From Methylococcales bacterium (lineage in GTDB: Bacteria > Pseudomonadota > Gammaproteobacteria > Methylococcales > Methylomonadaceae), in contig JAPLRR010000026.1 of assembly GCA_026399075.1 (NCBI GenBank), positions 1 to 64,000 on the forward strand: DNA of 64,000 nucleotides. The letters run 5' to 3'. Of the stretch, positions 25,105 to 34,428 are shown piece by piece. Within the stretch, counting starts at the first letter, position 1, and each line of letters begins with the position of its first letter. The notes below the pieces were generated by a model. The model was not told the DNA's origin. It did no database searches and saw nothing but the letters and a program-made list of their open reading frames with translations. Made by a program: the position numbers and the translations under genes.

Positions 25105-26390
25105 TAAGGCTTTAAGCCTTTGAAGACTGCTGCTGCGGTGCTTAGTGTTTTATCCAAGTCATCTGCGCTATGCGCAGCAGACACAAAACCCGCTTCAAAT
25201 GCTGACGGGGCCAAATAAACCCCCCCATCCAACATGGCATGGAAGAACCGTTTAAATAAGGCTTGGTCACATTGCATGACCTCTGCATAAGACGTGATAC
25301 GTGGCAAATCGCTAAAAAACAGCCCAAACATACCACCGACGCTGTTGGTGGTGAAAGCGATACCAGCGGCTTGTGCTTGTTCTTTTAAACCTGTGGTTAA
25401 CTTGGCTGTTTTTGCCGCCAAGGCGTCATAAAACCCCGGTTCGGCAATCAGTTCCAAGGTTTTAAGCCCCGCCGCCATGGCCACTGGATTGCCCGATAAA
25501 GTCCCGGCCTGATAAACCGGACCTAAAGGCGCCAGGCAGTCCATGATTTTGCGTTGCCCGCCAAATGCGCCGACTGGCATACCGCCACCGATGATTTTAC
25601 CCAAGGTAGTCAAGTCGGGTTTGATGTTATAAAGCCCTTGCGCACTGTGCAAGCCTACCCGAAAGCCCGTCATCACTTCATCAAAAATCAACACACTTTG
25701 GTATTGGTCACAGACTGCGCGTAGGGTCTCTAAAAAACCAGGTTCAGGCGGGATGCAGTTCATATTGCCAGCGACCGGCTCGACAATAATACAGGCGATT
25801 TGTTCGCCTAGCTGGGCAAATAGTTCGCGTACACCGTCGCTATCGTTGTAGGTTAAGGTCAGAGTGTCAGCAGCAACCGATGCGGGGACACCTGGTGAAC
25901 TGGGCACACCAAAAGTCAATGCCCCTGAGCCTGCTTTGACCAATAAAGAATCGGAATGTCCGTGGTAGCAGCCTTCAAATTTGACGATTTTATCGCGCCC
26001 TGTATAACCCCGGGCTAAGCGTATCGCGCTCATGGTGGCTTCTGTGCCAGAGCTGACCATACGCACCATATCGCAGGAAGGCACCAGTTCGCACACTCGT
26101 GCCGCCATTAGTGTTTCAATTTCAGTGGGGGCGCCAAAACTCAGGCCTTTGGCGGCGGCGGCCTGCACTGCAGCGATAACTTCTGGGTGTGCGTGGCCTA
26201 AAATCATCGGCCCCCAAGAGCCGACATAATCGATATAGGCTTTGCCCGCACTATCATAAATTGTTGCGCCGCTGGCATGGTCGATGAAAACCGGTGTACC
26301 TCCTACGCCGCTAAAAGAGCGCACTGGGGAATTTACACCACCTGGGATAACGTGTTTGGCGTCTGAAAATAATACAGTTGCTTCGGTCAT
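25104..26390 (-). CDS. hemL: Glutamate-1-semialdehyde 2,1-aminomutase
   Basis: HemL is a PLP enzyme that makes 5-aminolevulinate from glutamate semialdehyde in tetrapyrrole synthesis. The fold-type I aminotransferase sequence is complete: [11 protein letters not shown] near the start, [14 protein letters not shown], the PLP-binding [11 protein letters not shown] and the Schiff-base lysine in [18 protein letters not shown] use the start at 26390 ([12 protein letters not shown]), which matches the family. The frame extends 16 codons upstream. A possible leader peptide and terminator lie between 26465 and 26540 on the same strand. rmuC follows with a one-base overlap. Confidence 0.95.
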   Translation of the reverse strand: MTEATVLFSDAKHVIPGGVNSPVRSFSGVGGTPVFIDHASGATIYDSAGKAYIDYVGSWGPMILGHAHPEVIAAVQAAAAKGLSFGAPTEIETLMAARVCELVPSCDMVRMVSSGTEATMSAIRLARGYTGRDKIVKFEGCYHGHSDSLLVKAGSGALTFGVPSSPGVPASVAADTLTLTYNDSDGVRELFAQLGEQIACIIVEPVAGNMNCIPPEPGFLETLRAVCDQYQSVLIFDEVMTGFRVGLHSAQGLYNIKPDLTTLGKIIGGGMPVGAFGGQRKIMDCLAPLGPVYQAGTLSGNPVAMAAGLKTLELIAEPGFYDALAAKTAKLTTGLKEQAQAAGIAFTTNSVGGMFGLFFSDLPRITSYAEVMQCDQALFKRFFHAMLDGGVYLAPSAFEAGFVSAAHSADDLDKTLSTAAAVFKGLKP

Positions 26391-26464
26391 AATGTCTTTT
26401 TTAAGGTTACAATGAAAGCTATAAAGGATAGGGCACAATTGCAGTGATTGAAAGTGGTCATTAT

Positions 26465-26540
26465 CAAAAAAGCCCTAGTCCGCGATTTAAAGTTAGGGCT
26501 GGCAATTGTGGCCTACACACAGAAATGCGGTGTTTTTCAT
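26465..26540 (-). promoter_or_regulatory. Possible leader peptide and attenuator upstream of hemL
   Basis: On the minus strand a 15-codon frame (MKNTAFLCVGHNCQP, 26493-26540) ends exactly where a terminator begins: AGCCCTA, loop, TAGGGCT (26471-26500), then six T residues. The position ahead of hemL suggests attenuation, but the frame has no good ribosome site and the hairpin may simply end an unrelated transcript. Confidence 0.35.
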
Positions 26541-26581
26541 ACCGATGATTTTACCTTATTTAGATTCTAACGGAAGGGCTG

Positions 26582-27118
26582 ATGAAATCCAGAGATAGGC
26601 GGCGGGGATTGGTTGTGGTGAATACTGGTGAAGGCAAGGGTAAATCATCCAGCGCCTTAGGCATGGTTTTCCGTGCAGCAGGTTGGGATATGAAAGTGTG
26701 TGTTATCCAATATATCAAGGGGCAATGGCAAACTGGCGAACAAAAAGCCGCCCAGCGGTTTGACAATATTGAATGGCACGCCTTGGGCGACGGCTTTACG
26801 TGGGACACTAAAAATCCTGAACAAGACATTAAAACCAGCCGTGAAATATGGGAGCTGAGCAAACAAAAAATGCTTTCTGAAGCGTTTGATGTGGTTTTGT
26901 TGGACGAAATTAATTATTGCTGCGGTTACCAGTGGATTTCTGGGCAGGAAATTGCCGATTTTCTCCGTGACCAAAAGCCGCCTTGGTTACACGTCATCCT
27001 AACTGGCCGCGATGCCGCCCCGGAAGTGATCGCCATTGCGGATACGGTGACTGAAATGACCATGGTCAAACATGCTTTTTCACAGGGCATCAAAGCGGAA
27101 CAGGGCATAGAGTTTTGA
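26582..27118 (+). CDS. cobO: Cob(I)yrinic acid a,c-diamide adenosyltransferase
   Basis: CobO (BtuR/CobA type) moves the adenosyl group of ATP to the cobalt of corrinoids during cobalamin synthesis or salvage. The P-loop is GEGKGKSSSALG (about residues 17-28). VVLLDEINYCCGY and HVILTGRDAAPEVI are family hallmarks. The length of 178 residues is normal. The gene stands alone here, divergent from hemL. I looked for a cobalamin riboswitch in the 190-bp gap and saw none, so it may be constitutive or for salvage. Confidence 0.93.
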   Translation: MKSRDRRRGLVVVNTGEGKGKSSSALGMVFRAAGWDMKVCVIQYIKGQWQTGEQKAAQRFDNIEWHALGDGFTWDTKNPEQDIKTSREIWELSKQKMLSEAFDVVLLDEINYCCGYQWISGQEIADFLRDQKPPWLHVILTGRDAAPEVIAIADTVTEMTMVKHAFSQGIKAEQGIEF

Positions 27119-27252
27119 GATTTTCCTGTCATGCCTGATTGGGCATTCGGTTTGGCTATGGGCTTGCCATCCTGCAATAATTAGATTGCCAATTATTAGA
27201 ACAACTTGCCCAACAGATTATAATACTGTCACTTTTTTTGAGGAACACGCTT

Positions 27253-28953
27253 ATGGAAACCTATTTACCGATTATTCAAACCACCCTTGCCGAATGGCTA
27301 CAGTTGGCTATCAGCAATCCTTGGTATGCGGGGGCAATAGCAATCACGGTGTTTTTGCTGACGGCAACGCTGTATAGTTTTAAGGTCGGTTCATTAAAGG
27401 CAGACAACCTTGCCAGTGAAAAAGCCCATGCCGAAAGGGAAGCCATGCTTAATGGTGAGATCAGTAGCGCCCACCAGGTCGTAAAGGACACCCAGCAGCA
27501 AATAGAAAAAATACAAGAAGAGCTGGCCGAAATTACCTTGCAAATGCAAAAAGATCAAAGTTTGGCCCAAAATGAAGCCCAGCGGGCAGCAAAATTTGAA
27601 GCCCAACTCACCCAGCGTAACCAACAAATTGCCGCCACCATCCAAACCTTGGCCACCAGCTTTGATCTGGGTGAACGCCCATTGCCATTAATGGGCGATA
27701 TTAAGGCGGAAGGCTTATGGCAACAACATGATAGGGTCATCACACTGCTGTCCACCCGTTTACGCAGTGAACAAACGGCCAAAGGTCAATTGCAAGAATC
27801 TTATCAGGCAGAAGTGAAAAAGCGTACTGAACAAGAAGCCTTGTTGGAAATATTGCAAACCAGCCTAAATGCTCAAACCGAACAAATTGCCCAACATGAA
27901 CAGGCGCTTGCTGCGCAAACATCACTGATGCAACAGCAACAAGCCCAAGTCCAGCTGGAGTTGTCCCAAGCCCAGGAAAAACAGGGCAGCTTATTGGTAC
28001 GGATTGCAGAGCTTGAGCAACAAGCGCTGGGGGCTGGGCATAACCAGCAAGCCATAGCTGAATTGCAAGCCTCATTAAAGGCTAAAGATGCCTTGATTAG
28101 CCAATTGGAAAAAACTGGCCATAAGCAGCCAAGCCCACAGCCAGTGCTTGCGCAATCGCCTGCCATTGAGCCAGTTGCATTAGCCCAAGCAGTCGATACG
28201 ATTTCCCTGGAAATCCCCGCTGATGAAACATTGCCACAAACTTCCGCTAAAGAACCAAAGCAAGGCGTTGCTGGAAAATTAAAAAACCTGTTTGGAAAAG
28301 CCAAACCACTAACTGACAGCACGGAGCCAGAAAGCTATGGGCTTATAACGGAGCCAGTCGTGCCTGCAGTTGAACCAACGATAGAGCCCGTGGTGGAGAG
28401 CCAAGTAACTGAAGGCGCGGCACAAGAACACAAGGCAGGTATTGTCGGTAAGGTCAAAAATCTATTTGGCAAAGCACAGCAAGAGGCTATCGCTGTAGAA
28501 CAAATAGCTGTTGAAGAAGTGGCGGAAGTGCTGGAAGAAATACAAGAAGCGGCGGCTGTACCACCGGTAAGCACCGGCAAAAGCACATTCGGCAAACTCA
28601 AAAACCTAATGGGCTCAAAGTCAGCCGAAGTGGAAGAAGTGCTGGAAGAAATCCAAGAAGCGGTTGTACCACCGGTAAGCACCAGCAAAAGCACATTCGG
28701 CAAGCTCAAAAACCTGTTAGGCTCCAAGACAGCCGAGGTGGAAGACGTGCTGGAAGAAATACAAGAAGCGGTGGTTGTGCCGCCCGTAAGCCCAGACAAA
28801 GGCACATTTGGCAAGCTTAAAAACCTGTTCGGTTCAAAGGCAGCCGACGTGGAAGAAGTGCTGGAAGAAATACAAGAAGCAGTGGATGTTCCGCCCGCTA
28901 GCACAGGCAAAGGTGCAATAGGGAAAATTAAGGGGTTGTTTGGCAAATCTTAA
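27253..28953 (+). CDS. Membrane-anchored coiled-coil protein with GKLKNLFG repeats
   Basis: I do not recognise this 566-residue protein. An N-terminal membrane helix (WYAGAIAITVFLLTATLYSF) is followed by a long coiled coil (about 55-290) rich in Q, E, A and L. The C-terminal half repeats one motif six times: GKLKNLFGKAK, GKVKNLFGKAQ, GKLKNLMGSKS, GKLKNLLGSKT, GKLKNLFGSKA and GKIKGLFGKS. The later copies are joined by acidic linkers of the form EVLEEIQEAV...PP. The unit is ~108-111 bp at DNA level (28570-28950). The basic amphipathic motif could touch membrane or nucleic acid. The start at 27253 has GAGGAAC before it. Confidence 0.7.
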   Translation: METYLPIIQTTLAEWLQLAISNPWYAGAIAITVFLLTATLYSFKVGSLKADNLASEKAHAEREAMLNGEISSAHQVVKDTQQQIEKIQEELAEITLQMQKDQSLAQNEAQRAAKFEAQLTQRNQQIAATIQTLATSFDLGERPLPLMGDIKAEGLWQQHDRVITLLSTRLRSEQTAKGQLQESYQAEVKKRTEQEALLEILQTSLNAQTEQIAQHEQALAAQTSLMQQQQAQVQLELSQAQEKQGSLLVRIAELEQQALGAGHNQQAIAELQASLKAKDALISQLEKTGHKQPSPQPVLAQSPAIEPVALAQAVDTISLEIPADETLPQTSAKEPKQGVAGKLKNLFGKAKPLTDSTEPESYGLITEPVVPAVEPTIEPVVESQVTEGAAQEHKAGIVGKVKNLFGKAQQEAIAVEQIAVEEVAEVLEEIQEAAAVPPVSTGKSTFGKLKNLMGSKSAEVEEVLEEIQEAVVPPVSTSKSTFGKLKNLLGSKTAEVEDVLEEIQEAVVVPPVSPDKGTFGKLKNLFGSKAADVEEVLEEIQEAVDVPPASTGKGAIGKIKGLFGKS

Positions 28954-28959
28954 TCATAG

Positions 28960-28996
28960 TGTGTGATATGCCGCAGCTAATGCGACATATCACACA
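28960..28996 (+). terminator. Hairpin downstream of the coiled-coil gene
   Basis: TGTGTGATATG (28960-28970) and CATATCACACA (28986-28996) form a perfect 11-bp stem, followed by GAGTTTTC. It is seven bases beyond the stop codon and is a plausible intrinsic terminator with a weak T tract. Confidence 0.55.
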
Positions 28997-29145
28997 GAGT
29001 TTTCAGGGTTACTTAGCTTGATAGATTGTTCTATAACTTAATAAAGCGTTATCCCCTTGATAAGTAGCCACTTTAAGAATAAGGCGTAATTTTTGCATAG
29101 CTTTAGGGTTTTGGATATTGAACCGTGGAGTGCGAAAAAATTAAT

Positions 29146-31722
29146 ATGCCAAAACTTAACATCCCGTGCTTTTATTTTCTGTGGCTATGTTTAAGCCTTT
29201 GTGGGATTGATGCCTATGCGGCAAGTGATACTAGCCCTGACCAATTTACTTTTACCGATAAAACGAATGTAGCCTTAAAAACGGCAATCCAGTCCAATGC
29301 AATTACCGTTAAAGGCATAGATGCGCCAGTACCCCTGTTTGTAACAGGCGGCCAATTTTCCATCAACGGCGGCGCTTACAAATCGGGTAGCGCCATCGTC
29401 ACCAAGGGCAAAACGGTACGCCTAAAACAAACCTCAGCGACGACCAACAGCACCACCACCGATACAGTACTCACCATTGGCGGGGTGAGTGACACGTTTA
29501 GCGTCACTACCCTACCCGCACCAGACACCGCACCAGATGCATTTAGCTTTAAAGCGTTGCGCAATGTGCCATTGTCCACCCTGCTTAAGTCAGAGACCAT
29601 TACCGTCACAGGCCTAGGTGCCAAAGCCCCAATCAGCATAAGCGGAGGAAAATTTTCCATCAATGGCGGTGCATTTAGGACTGCAAGCACCACCATTAGC
29701 AACGGCAAAACCGTTCGGGTACAGCTATTGTCGGCGGCCACAAACTATACGGACAGCCAAGCGGTGCTGGCCATCGGAGGTGTTAGCGGTGTTTTTAGCG
29801 CCACAACACTAGAAGGCACAGACAGAACCCCAAATCCCTTTAGCTTCATAGACCAAACCAAGCAGCCATTAAATTCAGAGGTGACATCCAATACCGTGAC
29901 CATTTCTGGTATTGATGCGCCAACCCCTATCAGTGTGATTGGCGGCACCTACTCTGTTAATGGCGGCCCTTTTACATCCACACCCAGCACCCTGACAAAC
30001 GGCAATAGTGTTGCCGTACGCTTAACCACAGCGGCGATCCACGCGGCTTTTAGCCATGCCACCTTAATTATTGGCGGGGTCAGTGACACTTTTAGCACCA
30101 GCACAGCGGCTATCAGCGACAAGTTTTTTTCACCAGCGGCTTCCGGGGGCGACCCGCTATTTCAATCCGAACATTTTTGGGGCTCGGCCAATTGCGCGGT
30201 ATGCCATAACGGTCTAGGGGATAATAAAAATCAAGATGTATCGATTGAAACAGACTGGTCTTCAACGATGATGGCCAATGCTAGCCGGGATCCATTCTGG
30301 CGGGCCAAAGTGCGCAGCGAACTAAAGCGCAACCCAAATTTGGCGGCGGTTATCGGCGACAAATGCACCCGCTGCCATGCGCCTATGGCCAATTTTGAAG
30401 CGAAAAGTTTTGGCGAAGACAAGGCTATTTTAGATGGCGGTTTTTTAAGCGCCAACCATGCCCGCCACAATGAGGCCTTAAACGGCGTTAGCTGTACGGT
30501 ATGCCACCAAATCCAAGATGCACCAAGCTTAGGGACATTAAACGGCTTCTCTGGCCAATATGAAATTGCGGTAGCAAACACCAACATCGACACTAACCCA
30601 AAGCCCCGGTTAATTTATGGGCCTTTTGACAATCTGTTTCCGAACCCGATGGTGGTTGCAACTGGCTACGAACCTAGCTATAGCCCACACATTAAATCCT
30701 CGAAGTTGTGTGCGACTTGCCATAACTTAAAAACCCCTTTTGTCGACCAATTTGGCAAGGTGTTAAGCACTACGCCTGACAGCGAATTTCCTGAGCAGAT
30801 GGTTTACAGTGAATGGGAATACAGCAACTACGCCACCAACAATATAAAAACTTGCCAAAGCTGCCACATGTCCCGCGCCAATGGCGTGGCGATTTCTAAT
30901 CGCCCCTCATCAATTCCTTTGCGTGATGGTTTTGCCATGCACGAATTTGTCGGCGCCAACAAATTGATGCTGGATATTTTTGACAATAACAAACCGCAAC
31001 TGGGGGTGCTGGCAAACAATTTTGCTGAGACCATCGGCAAAACCCAAGCAATGCTGGCCTCGGCGGCGACAGTCACGCCGCTCACCAGCCATTTGGGGAG
31101 TGACAATGTTCTGGACTTCACCTTAATGGTTAAGAGTGATACCGGGCATAAACTGCCCACCTCATACCCATCACGGCGGGTTATCCTGCATGTCAAGGTA
31201 ACAGATGCAAACAACCACACCGTCTTTGAAACGGGCAAAATAAATGCCAATGGCAGCGTGGTGGGTTTGGATTCAGATGAAAATGGTGCCCGCTTTGAAC
31301 CACACTATGATTTGATCACCAAGCCAGACCAAGTACAAGCTTACGAGGCGATCATGGGCGATAACGAAAATCACGTCACTTACACCTTATTACGGGGCAT
31401 GGTTTATCTAAAAGATAATCGCTTATTGCCACAAGGTTTTGATAAAAATACCGCACCTTCTGACATTCAAGTGGTTGGCGAAGCTTTAGCGGATGCCAAT
31501 TTCGTCGGCGGTAGCGACCAAATTAACTACCGGATAAGCGGCTTGGACGGCAGCGGATATACGGTTGAAGCCGAATTACTCCACCAACCGATCGCGTATT
31601 CATTTTCTGTCGATTTGTTTAAGGAGCCGGACAATGAAGTGGAAGATTTTAAACTGATGTTTGAAGCATCCACTGCCAAATCGAACCGTATTGCTTACCA
31701 TCGCTTTACTGTCGCACGCTAG
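29146..31722 (+). CDS. Exported pentahaem cytochrome c-like protein with three N-terminal repeats
   Basis: A signal peptide (PCFYFLWLCLSLCGIDAYA) leads to three ~90-residue repeats (about residues 25-320). Each carries TVxGxxAPxPISxxGGxFSxNGG and ends in IGGVSDTFS. The cytochrome part holds five CXXCH haem sites: CAVCH (~350), CTRCH (~406), CTVCH (~448), CATCH (~522) and CQSCH (~570). Spacings of 40-75 residues and intervening histidines (HNEALN, HMSRANG) fit multihaem oxidoreductases. The last ~230 residues are a beta-type domain. It should be periplasmic or on the surface and move electrons. The start is the ATG at 29146; a GTG at 29125 is the alternative. Confidence 0.85.
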   Translation: MPKLNIPCFYFLWLCLSLCGIDAYAASDTSPDQFTFTDKTNVALKTAIQSNAITVKGIDAPVPLFVTGGQFSINGGAYKSGSAIVTKGKTVRLKQTSATTNSTTTDTVLTIGGVSDTFSVTTLPAPDTAPDAFSFKALRNVPLSTLLKSETITVTGLGAKAPISISGGKFSINGGAFRTASTTISNGKTVRVQLLSAATNYTDSQAVLAIGGVSGVFSATTLEGTDRTPNPFSFIDQTKQPLNSEVTSNTVTISGIDAPTPISVIGGTYSVNGGPFTSTPSTLTNGNSVAVRLTTAAIHAAFSHATLIIGGVSDTFSTSTAAISDKFFSPAASGGDPLFQSEHFWGSANCAVCHNGLGDNKNQDVSIETDWSSTMMANASRDPFWRAKVRSELKRNPNLAAVIGDKCTRCHAPMANFEAKSFGEDKAILDGGFLSANHARHNEALNGVSCTVCHQIQDAPSLGTLNGFSGQYEIAVANTNIDTNPKPRLIYGPFDNLFPNPMVVATGYEPSYSPHIKSSKLCATCHNLKTPFVDQFGKVLSTTPDSEFPEQMVYSEWEYSNYATNNIKTCQSCHMSRANGVAISNRPSSIPLRDGFAMHEFVGANKLMLDIFDNNKPQLGVLANNFAETIGKTQAMLASAATVTPLTSHLGSDNVLDFTLMVKSDTGHKLPTSYPSRRVILHVKVTDANNHTVFETGKINANGSVVGLDSDENGARFEPHYDLITKPDQVQAYEAIMGDNENHVTYTLLRGMVYLKDNRLLPQGFDKNTAPSDIQVVGEALADANFVGGSDQINYRISGLDGSGYTVEAELLHQPIAYSFSVDLFKEPDNEVEDFKLMFEASTAKSNRIAYHRFTVAR

Positions 31723-31751
31723 CCCCAATACTGAACTGGCTATTGCTGTCT

Positions 31752-31777
31752 GTGGGCGCGAGTTAAGCCGCGCCCAC
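31752..31777 (+). terminator. Strong hairpin after the cytochrome gene
   Basis: GTGGGCGCG (31752-31760) pairs perfectly with CGCGCCCAC (31769-31777) around an 8-nt loop, 29 bases after the stop codon. It is followed by AAAAATTCATTTTT, so the T tract is delayed. It probably ends the cytochrome transcript. Confidence 0.55.
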
Positions 31778-32147
31778 AAAAATTCATTTTTAAATTCTTA
31801 AAAAGAAATCTTATCCGAGCCCATAGTGTTTGCCATTTATAATTAAATATATTCAATAGCTTATTGCAAACCTAACACACTGACCTCCTCAAAAAGGGGG
31901 GGTTAGCACAAAAAATAATTCGCTAAATTAGCCGCTTTGCCAAAAACTTTTTCGATATTGAACTATACTTTCTACGTTTAGATAGTCCATAACTATTGTG
32001 GTATTTTATCTTGGTTACGGGGATAATTTTCATGGTATAGTTTTAGGTAAAATTACGCTTCACCCGCCAGTAATAACACTTTAAATAATATGGGTTTTGG
32101 AGCACTTTAGGGATTTAACCTTATCAAAATGTACAGACTAAAAACCT
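31778..32147. other. AT-rich intergenic region upstream of the GTPase operon
   Basis: This 370-bp stretch contains no gene. It must hold the promoter of the operon that begins at 32148. I could not assign a sigma70 or sigma54 promoter with confidence. CCTCCTCAAAAAGGGGGGGT (31883-31902) is a short G/C-run hairpin. Confidence 0.35.
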
Positions 32148-33302
32148 ATGGAATATGATTTTGACAGCAATGTGGTAACGCTAAGGTTGCTAGGCTTTAG
32201 TGACCCTGAAAAGGCGCGTTTTTCATCGATACTAACCTTAGCTGAGCGTGGCCTTAAAAAGAAATGGACTGTAATTAGCCATATTAATGCTGATTTTTTC
32301 TTGATCAAAGAACATCTCATTGCACAAATGGATGTACATGAGGTGCTCAAAAGCTTGCCCCGCCAGCGTTGCATCTTTATCCGGCATAAGCACGATAACC
32401 TTGATATAGGTGGGCACCAGATCCATTGGGGCGAAGGCGAAGTGCCTTCTTTAAGGATGCTGGTCGAATTTTTAAACCAAACGGGTGAAACCAAATCAAA
32501 TCCGGCTAACGCACAAAGCCAAGCTGTACCACTTAGCGAACCGCAGCCGACAACCCCACCTAGCACATCCAGTTATGCCCAACCTGTTCCACAAGCCGCC
32601 CCAGCCGCCCCCAAACAAACGTTTAGCTATAACCAGTCCGCAGCAGCCGTTAGTGATAACCAGGCTAAGCCTATCATTATAGTATCTGCAGCAACTGAGT
32701 TTTTTGATCCAGAGCAAGGGTTTTTAGGACATTTATTGGCGCAAGCAAATTCCCCACGCGCTTTTAAATTAGCCAATCAACATGCAGACCTCGTCCTTTA
32801 TGTTGATTCAGCACAAAACCGCTATTACAGCAATGTCAAACTCGAACAGTTAAAACCTTTTTGCTTGGCGGGGACTGAATTACAAATAACGGCGCTGATG
32901 ACACAACAATTGCAAACAATCATTGCGGAACAAGCTTTAAAACCACACCCAATGAGCAACTTGCTTTGGTATGCGACATTTACCAGTTCACGTGGCCGGG
33001 TCATTAAAGGCTACCAAAAAGGCGATATAGTCCACTTAAAGCGTTGGCCAGATGTTAATTTGCCAGGCTGTAGACAACTTATCCGCTTGGCGGCTTATAT
33101 GCAGAGCAACGCCGTTGACCTCGATACCGTCCATGCCAATACCAAGATACCCATTAACCAAATCTATGATTTTTACAATGCTTGTAAAATCATCCAATTA
33201 ATTGGCCATAGCCAGACCAAGGATGTCCACGAAAAAGAATTGGATACCGAACAAAAACAGCTGTATGCCAGGATTGGCAGACGGCTGGGTAACCCTAGTT
33301 AA
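32148..33302 (+). CDS. Unknown signalling protein, paralogue 1 of the GTPase operon
   Basis: I do not recognise the family. The protein has three parts: an N-terminal ~100-residue alpha/beta domain (LRLLGFSDPEKARFSSILTL), a ~70-residue linker rich in P, Q, S and A, and a C-terminal domain with VLYVDSAQNRYYSNV, LLWYATFTSSRGRVIKGYQK and the closing QIYDFYNACKIIQLI. The same three parts recur in the gene at 36009, with LGF..., LLVYAILKAAGGRLLEG and VFDFYNICSVMGYLE. The end looks like a winged helix. It may be an adaptor or effector of the GTPase encoded next. The start is the first ATG and no strong ribosome site is seen. Confidence 0.7.
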   Translation: MEYDFDSNVVTLRLLGFSDPEKARFSSILTLAERGLKKKWTVISHINADFFLIKEHLIAQMDVHEVLKSLPRQRCIFIRHKHDNLDIGGHQIHWGEGEVPSLRMLVEFLNQTGETKSNPANAQSQAVPLSEPQPTTPPSTSSYAQPVPQAAPAAPKQTFSYNQSAAAVSDNQAKPIIIVSAATEFFDPEQGFLGHLLAQANSPRAFKLANQHADLVLYVDSAQNRYYSNVKLEQLKPFCLAGTELQITALMTQQLQTIIAEQALKPHPMSNLLWYATFTSSRGRVIKGYQKGDIVHLKRWPDVNLPGCRQLIRLAAYMQSNAVDLDTVHANTKIPINQIYDFYNACKIIQLIGHSQTKDVHEKELDTEQKQLYARIGRRLGNPS

Positions 33303-33319
33303 TTAAAGGTGCAACAACA

Positions 33320-33859
33320 ATGATCAAGGATCCTAAAATTAAATTTGTCTTTACGGGCTGTGTAGGTGCCGGTAAAACAACTGCGATTGCGGCGATTAGT
33401 GAGGTTGTGCCTGTATCTACGGAAGTCAAGCCCAGCGAAGAAAGCGTCATAAAAAGAAAAAGCTCGACCACTGTCGCGATGGACTACGGTGAGCTGACAT
33501 TAGATGACGGTGAAAAAGTTTACCTTTATGGCACACCCGGCCAGCGGCGCTTCGACTTTATGTCGTCGATATTGACCAAAGGCGCATTGGGTTTGATTGT
33601 ATTGATTGATAACACCCATGAAAATCCTTTGGATGAATTGGATTATTTTTTGAATTTGAATGCCGTATTTTTACAAAACCATGCTGCCGTTATCGGCATC
33701 AGCCATTTTGATGAATGTACGGTGCCTTCTATTGATGACTATTATCAGGTGCTTGAACAGCGCGGCGACCCTTGGCCAGTCATGCACATCGATGCGCGTA
33801 ACCCTGAAGATGTCATCATATTACTGAATACTTTACTGGCGAGCCTTGAATATTTGTAA
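33320..33859 (+). CDS. MglA/COG2229-like small GTPase
   Basis: This is a Ras-like bacterial GTPase. The P-loop is GCVGAGKTT (residues 13-21), the switch I threonine lies in SSTTVAMDYG and the G3 element is GTPGQ (71-75), with proline in place of alanine or glycine. The G4 position reads SHFD (128-131) in place of NKxD, which suggests relaxed base specificity. The 179 residues match the family. It lies between a paralogue-type unknown protein and a roadblock protein, the usual partners of MglA-type GTPases, whose GTPase activity roadblock proteins stimulate. The ribosome site is weak and the gap to the previous gene is 17 nt. Confidence 0.85.
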   Translation: MIKDPKIKFVFTGCVGAGKTTAIAAISEVVPVSTEVKPSEESVIKRKSSTTVAMDYGELTLDDGEKVYLYGTPGQRRFDFMSSILTKGALGLIVLIDNTHENPLDELDYFLNLNAVFLQNHAAVIGISHFDECTVPSIDDYYQVLEQRGDPWPVMHIDARNPEDVIILLNTLLASLEYL

Positions 33860-33915
33860 TGGGTTTGGCAGCGTAGGTATAACCCTGAAATTTTAATAAT
33901 ACTAGGAGAAATAGC

Positions 33916-34323
33916 ATGGCAAAAATAGATGAAGTTTTACAAGCTGTTGTATCAAATGTAGATGGTGCTTTAGGTTGTGCAGTGGTTGACTTAAACTCAG
34001 GTTTGTTGATGGGTGCTGCCCATAACGTACCTTATTTTACGTCTTCTTACCTGGAAGCGGTGGCAGCGGCGGCTGTTGACATGCTGCGCGGTAAGAATGT
34101 CCGCGCTGTGGAGTCATTATTGTCCACCCAACGCGGCAAAACCGTAGAAAAAACTATACAAGAAATTCAAATGACCACAGAAAAAACCTTGCATTTTATG
34201 GCTGTGGTTAAAGATAAGCCCGATTATGTTATTGTGTTGATCACCAGCAAAGCGACTAACTTGGGCATGGGATGGGCGGCGGTGCGCAACAATATGCCTA
34301 AAATTTCTCCGCTCTGCCCCTAA
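33916..34323 (+). CDS. Roadblock/LC7 domain protein
   Basis: The 135-residue protein is a single roadblock fold: IDEVLQAVVSNVDGALGCAV, VDLNSGLLMG, and later LHFMAVVKDKPDYVIVLITS. Roadblock proteins dimerise and act as GTPase-activating partners of MglA-type GTPases in polarity, motility and conservon systems. Its place directly after the GTPase is the classical arrangement. AGGAGAAA at 33903-33910 is a good ribosome site. A GC-rich hairpin at 34350-34380 follows and could end part of the transcripts before the next gene. Confidence 0.82.
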   Translation: MAKIDEVLQAVVSNVDGALGCAVVDLNSGLLMGAAHNVPYFTSSYLEAVAAAAVDMLRGKNVRAVESLLSTQRGKTVEKTIQEIQMTTEKTLHFMAVVKDKPDYVIVLITSKATNLGMGWAAVRNNMPKISPLCP

Positions 34324-34349
34324 TTAAGAGCGCGATAAATCAAGCATCA

Positions 34350-34380
34350 GGCCGGGTTGCAGCCCCCACGCAACCCGGCC
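34350..34380 (+). terminator. Hairpin inside the GTPase operon
   Basis: GGCCGGGTTGC and GCAACCCGGCC form a perfect 11-bp stem around a 9-nt loop, followed by GTACTGTTTT. It lies between the roadblock gene and the phosphoesterase gene and could reduce read-through, splitting the operon into three plus two genes. Confidence 0.55.
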
Positions 34381-34428
34381 GTACTGTTTTCCTATGCCGA
34401 AATAAGATACCACTGAGTTTTATGTTTT

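Noticed and set aside
26391-26581. Cobalamin riboswitch upstream of cobO
   Set aside because: No B12-box-like sequence or pseudoknot pattern was seen. The only structure is a hairpin on the opposite strand.
27238-27252. Upstream ATG of the coiled-coil gene
   Set aside because: GAGGAAC lies correctly spaced for 27253 and would be inside the reading frame of the longer form.
28335-28946. Long open frame on the minus strand opposite the GKLKNLFG repeats
   Set aside because: It is a shadow of the repetitive coding strand; its serine-rich repeats simply mirror the repeat codons.
28570-28950. CRISPR-like tandem DNA repeats
   Set aside because: The repeats are in frame, ~108-111 bp long and encode protein motifs, with no short identical repeats separated by unique spacers.
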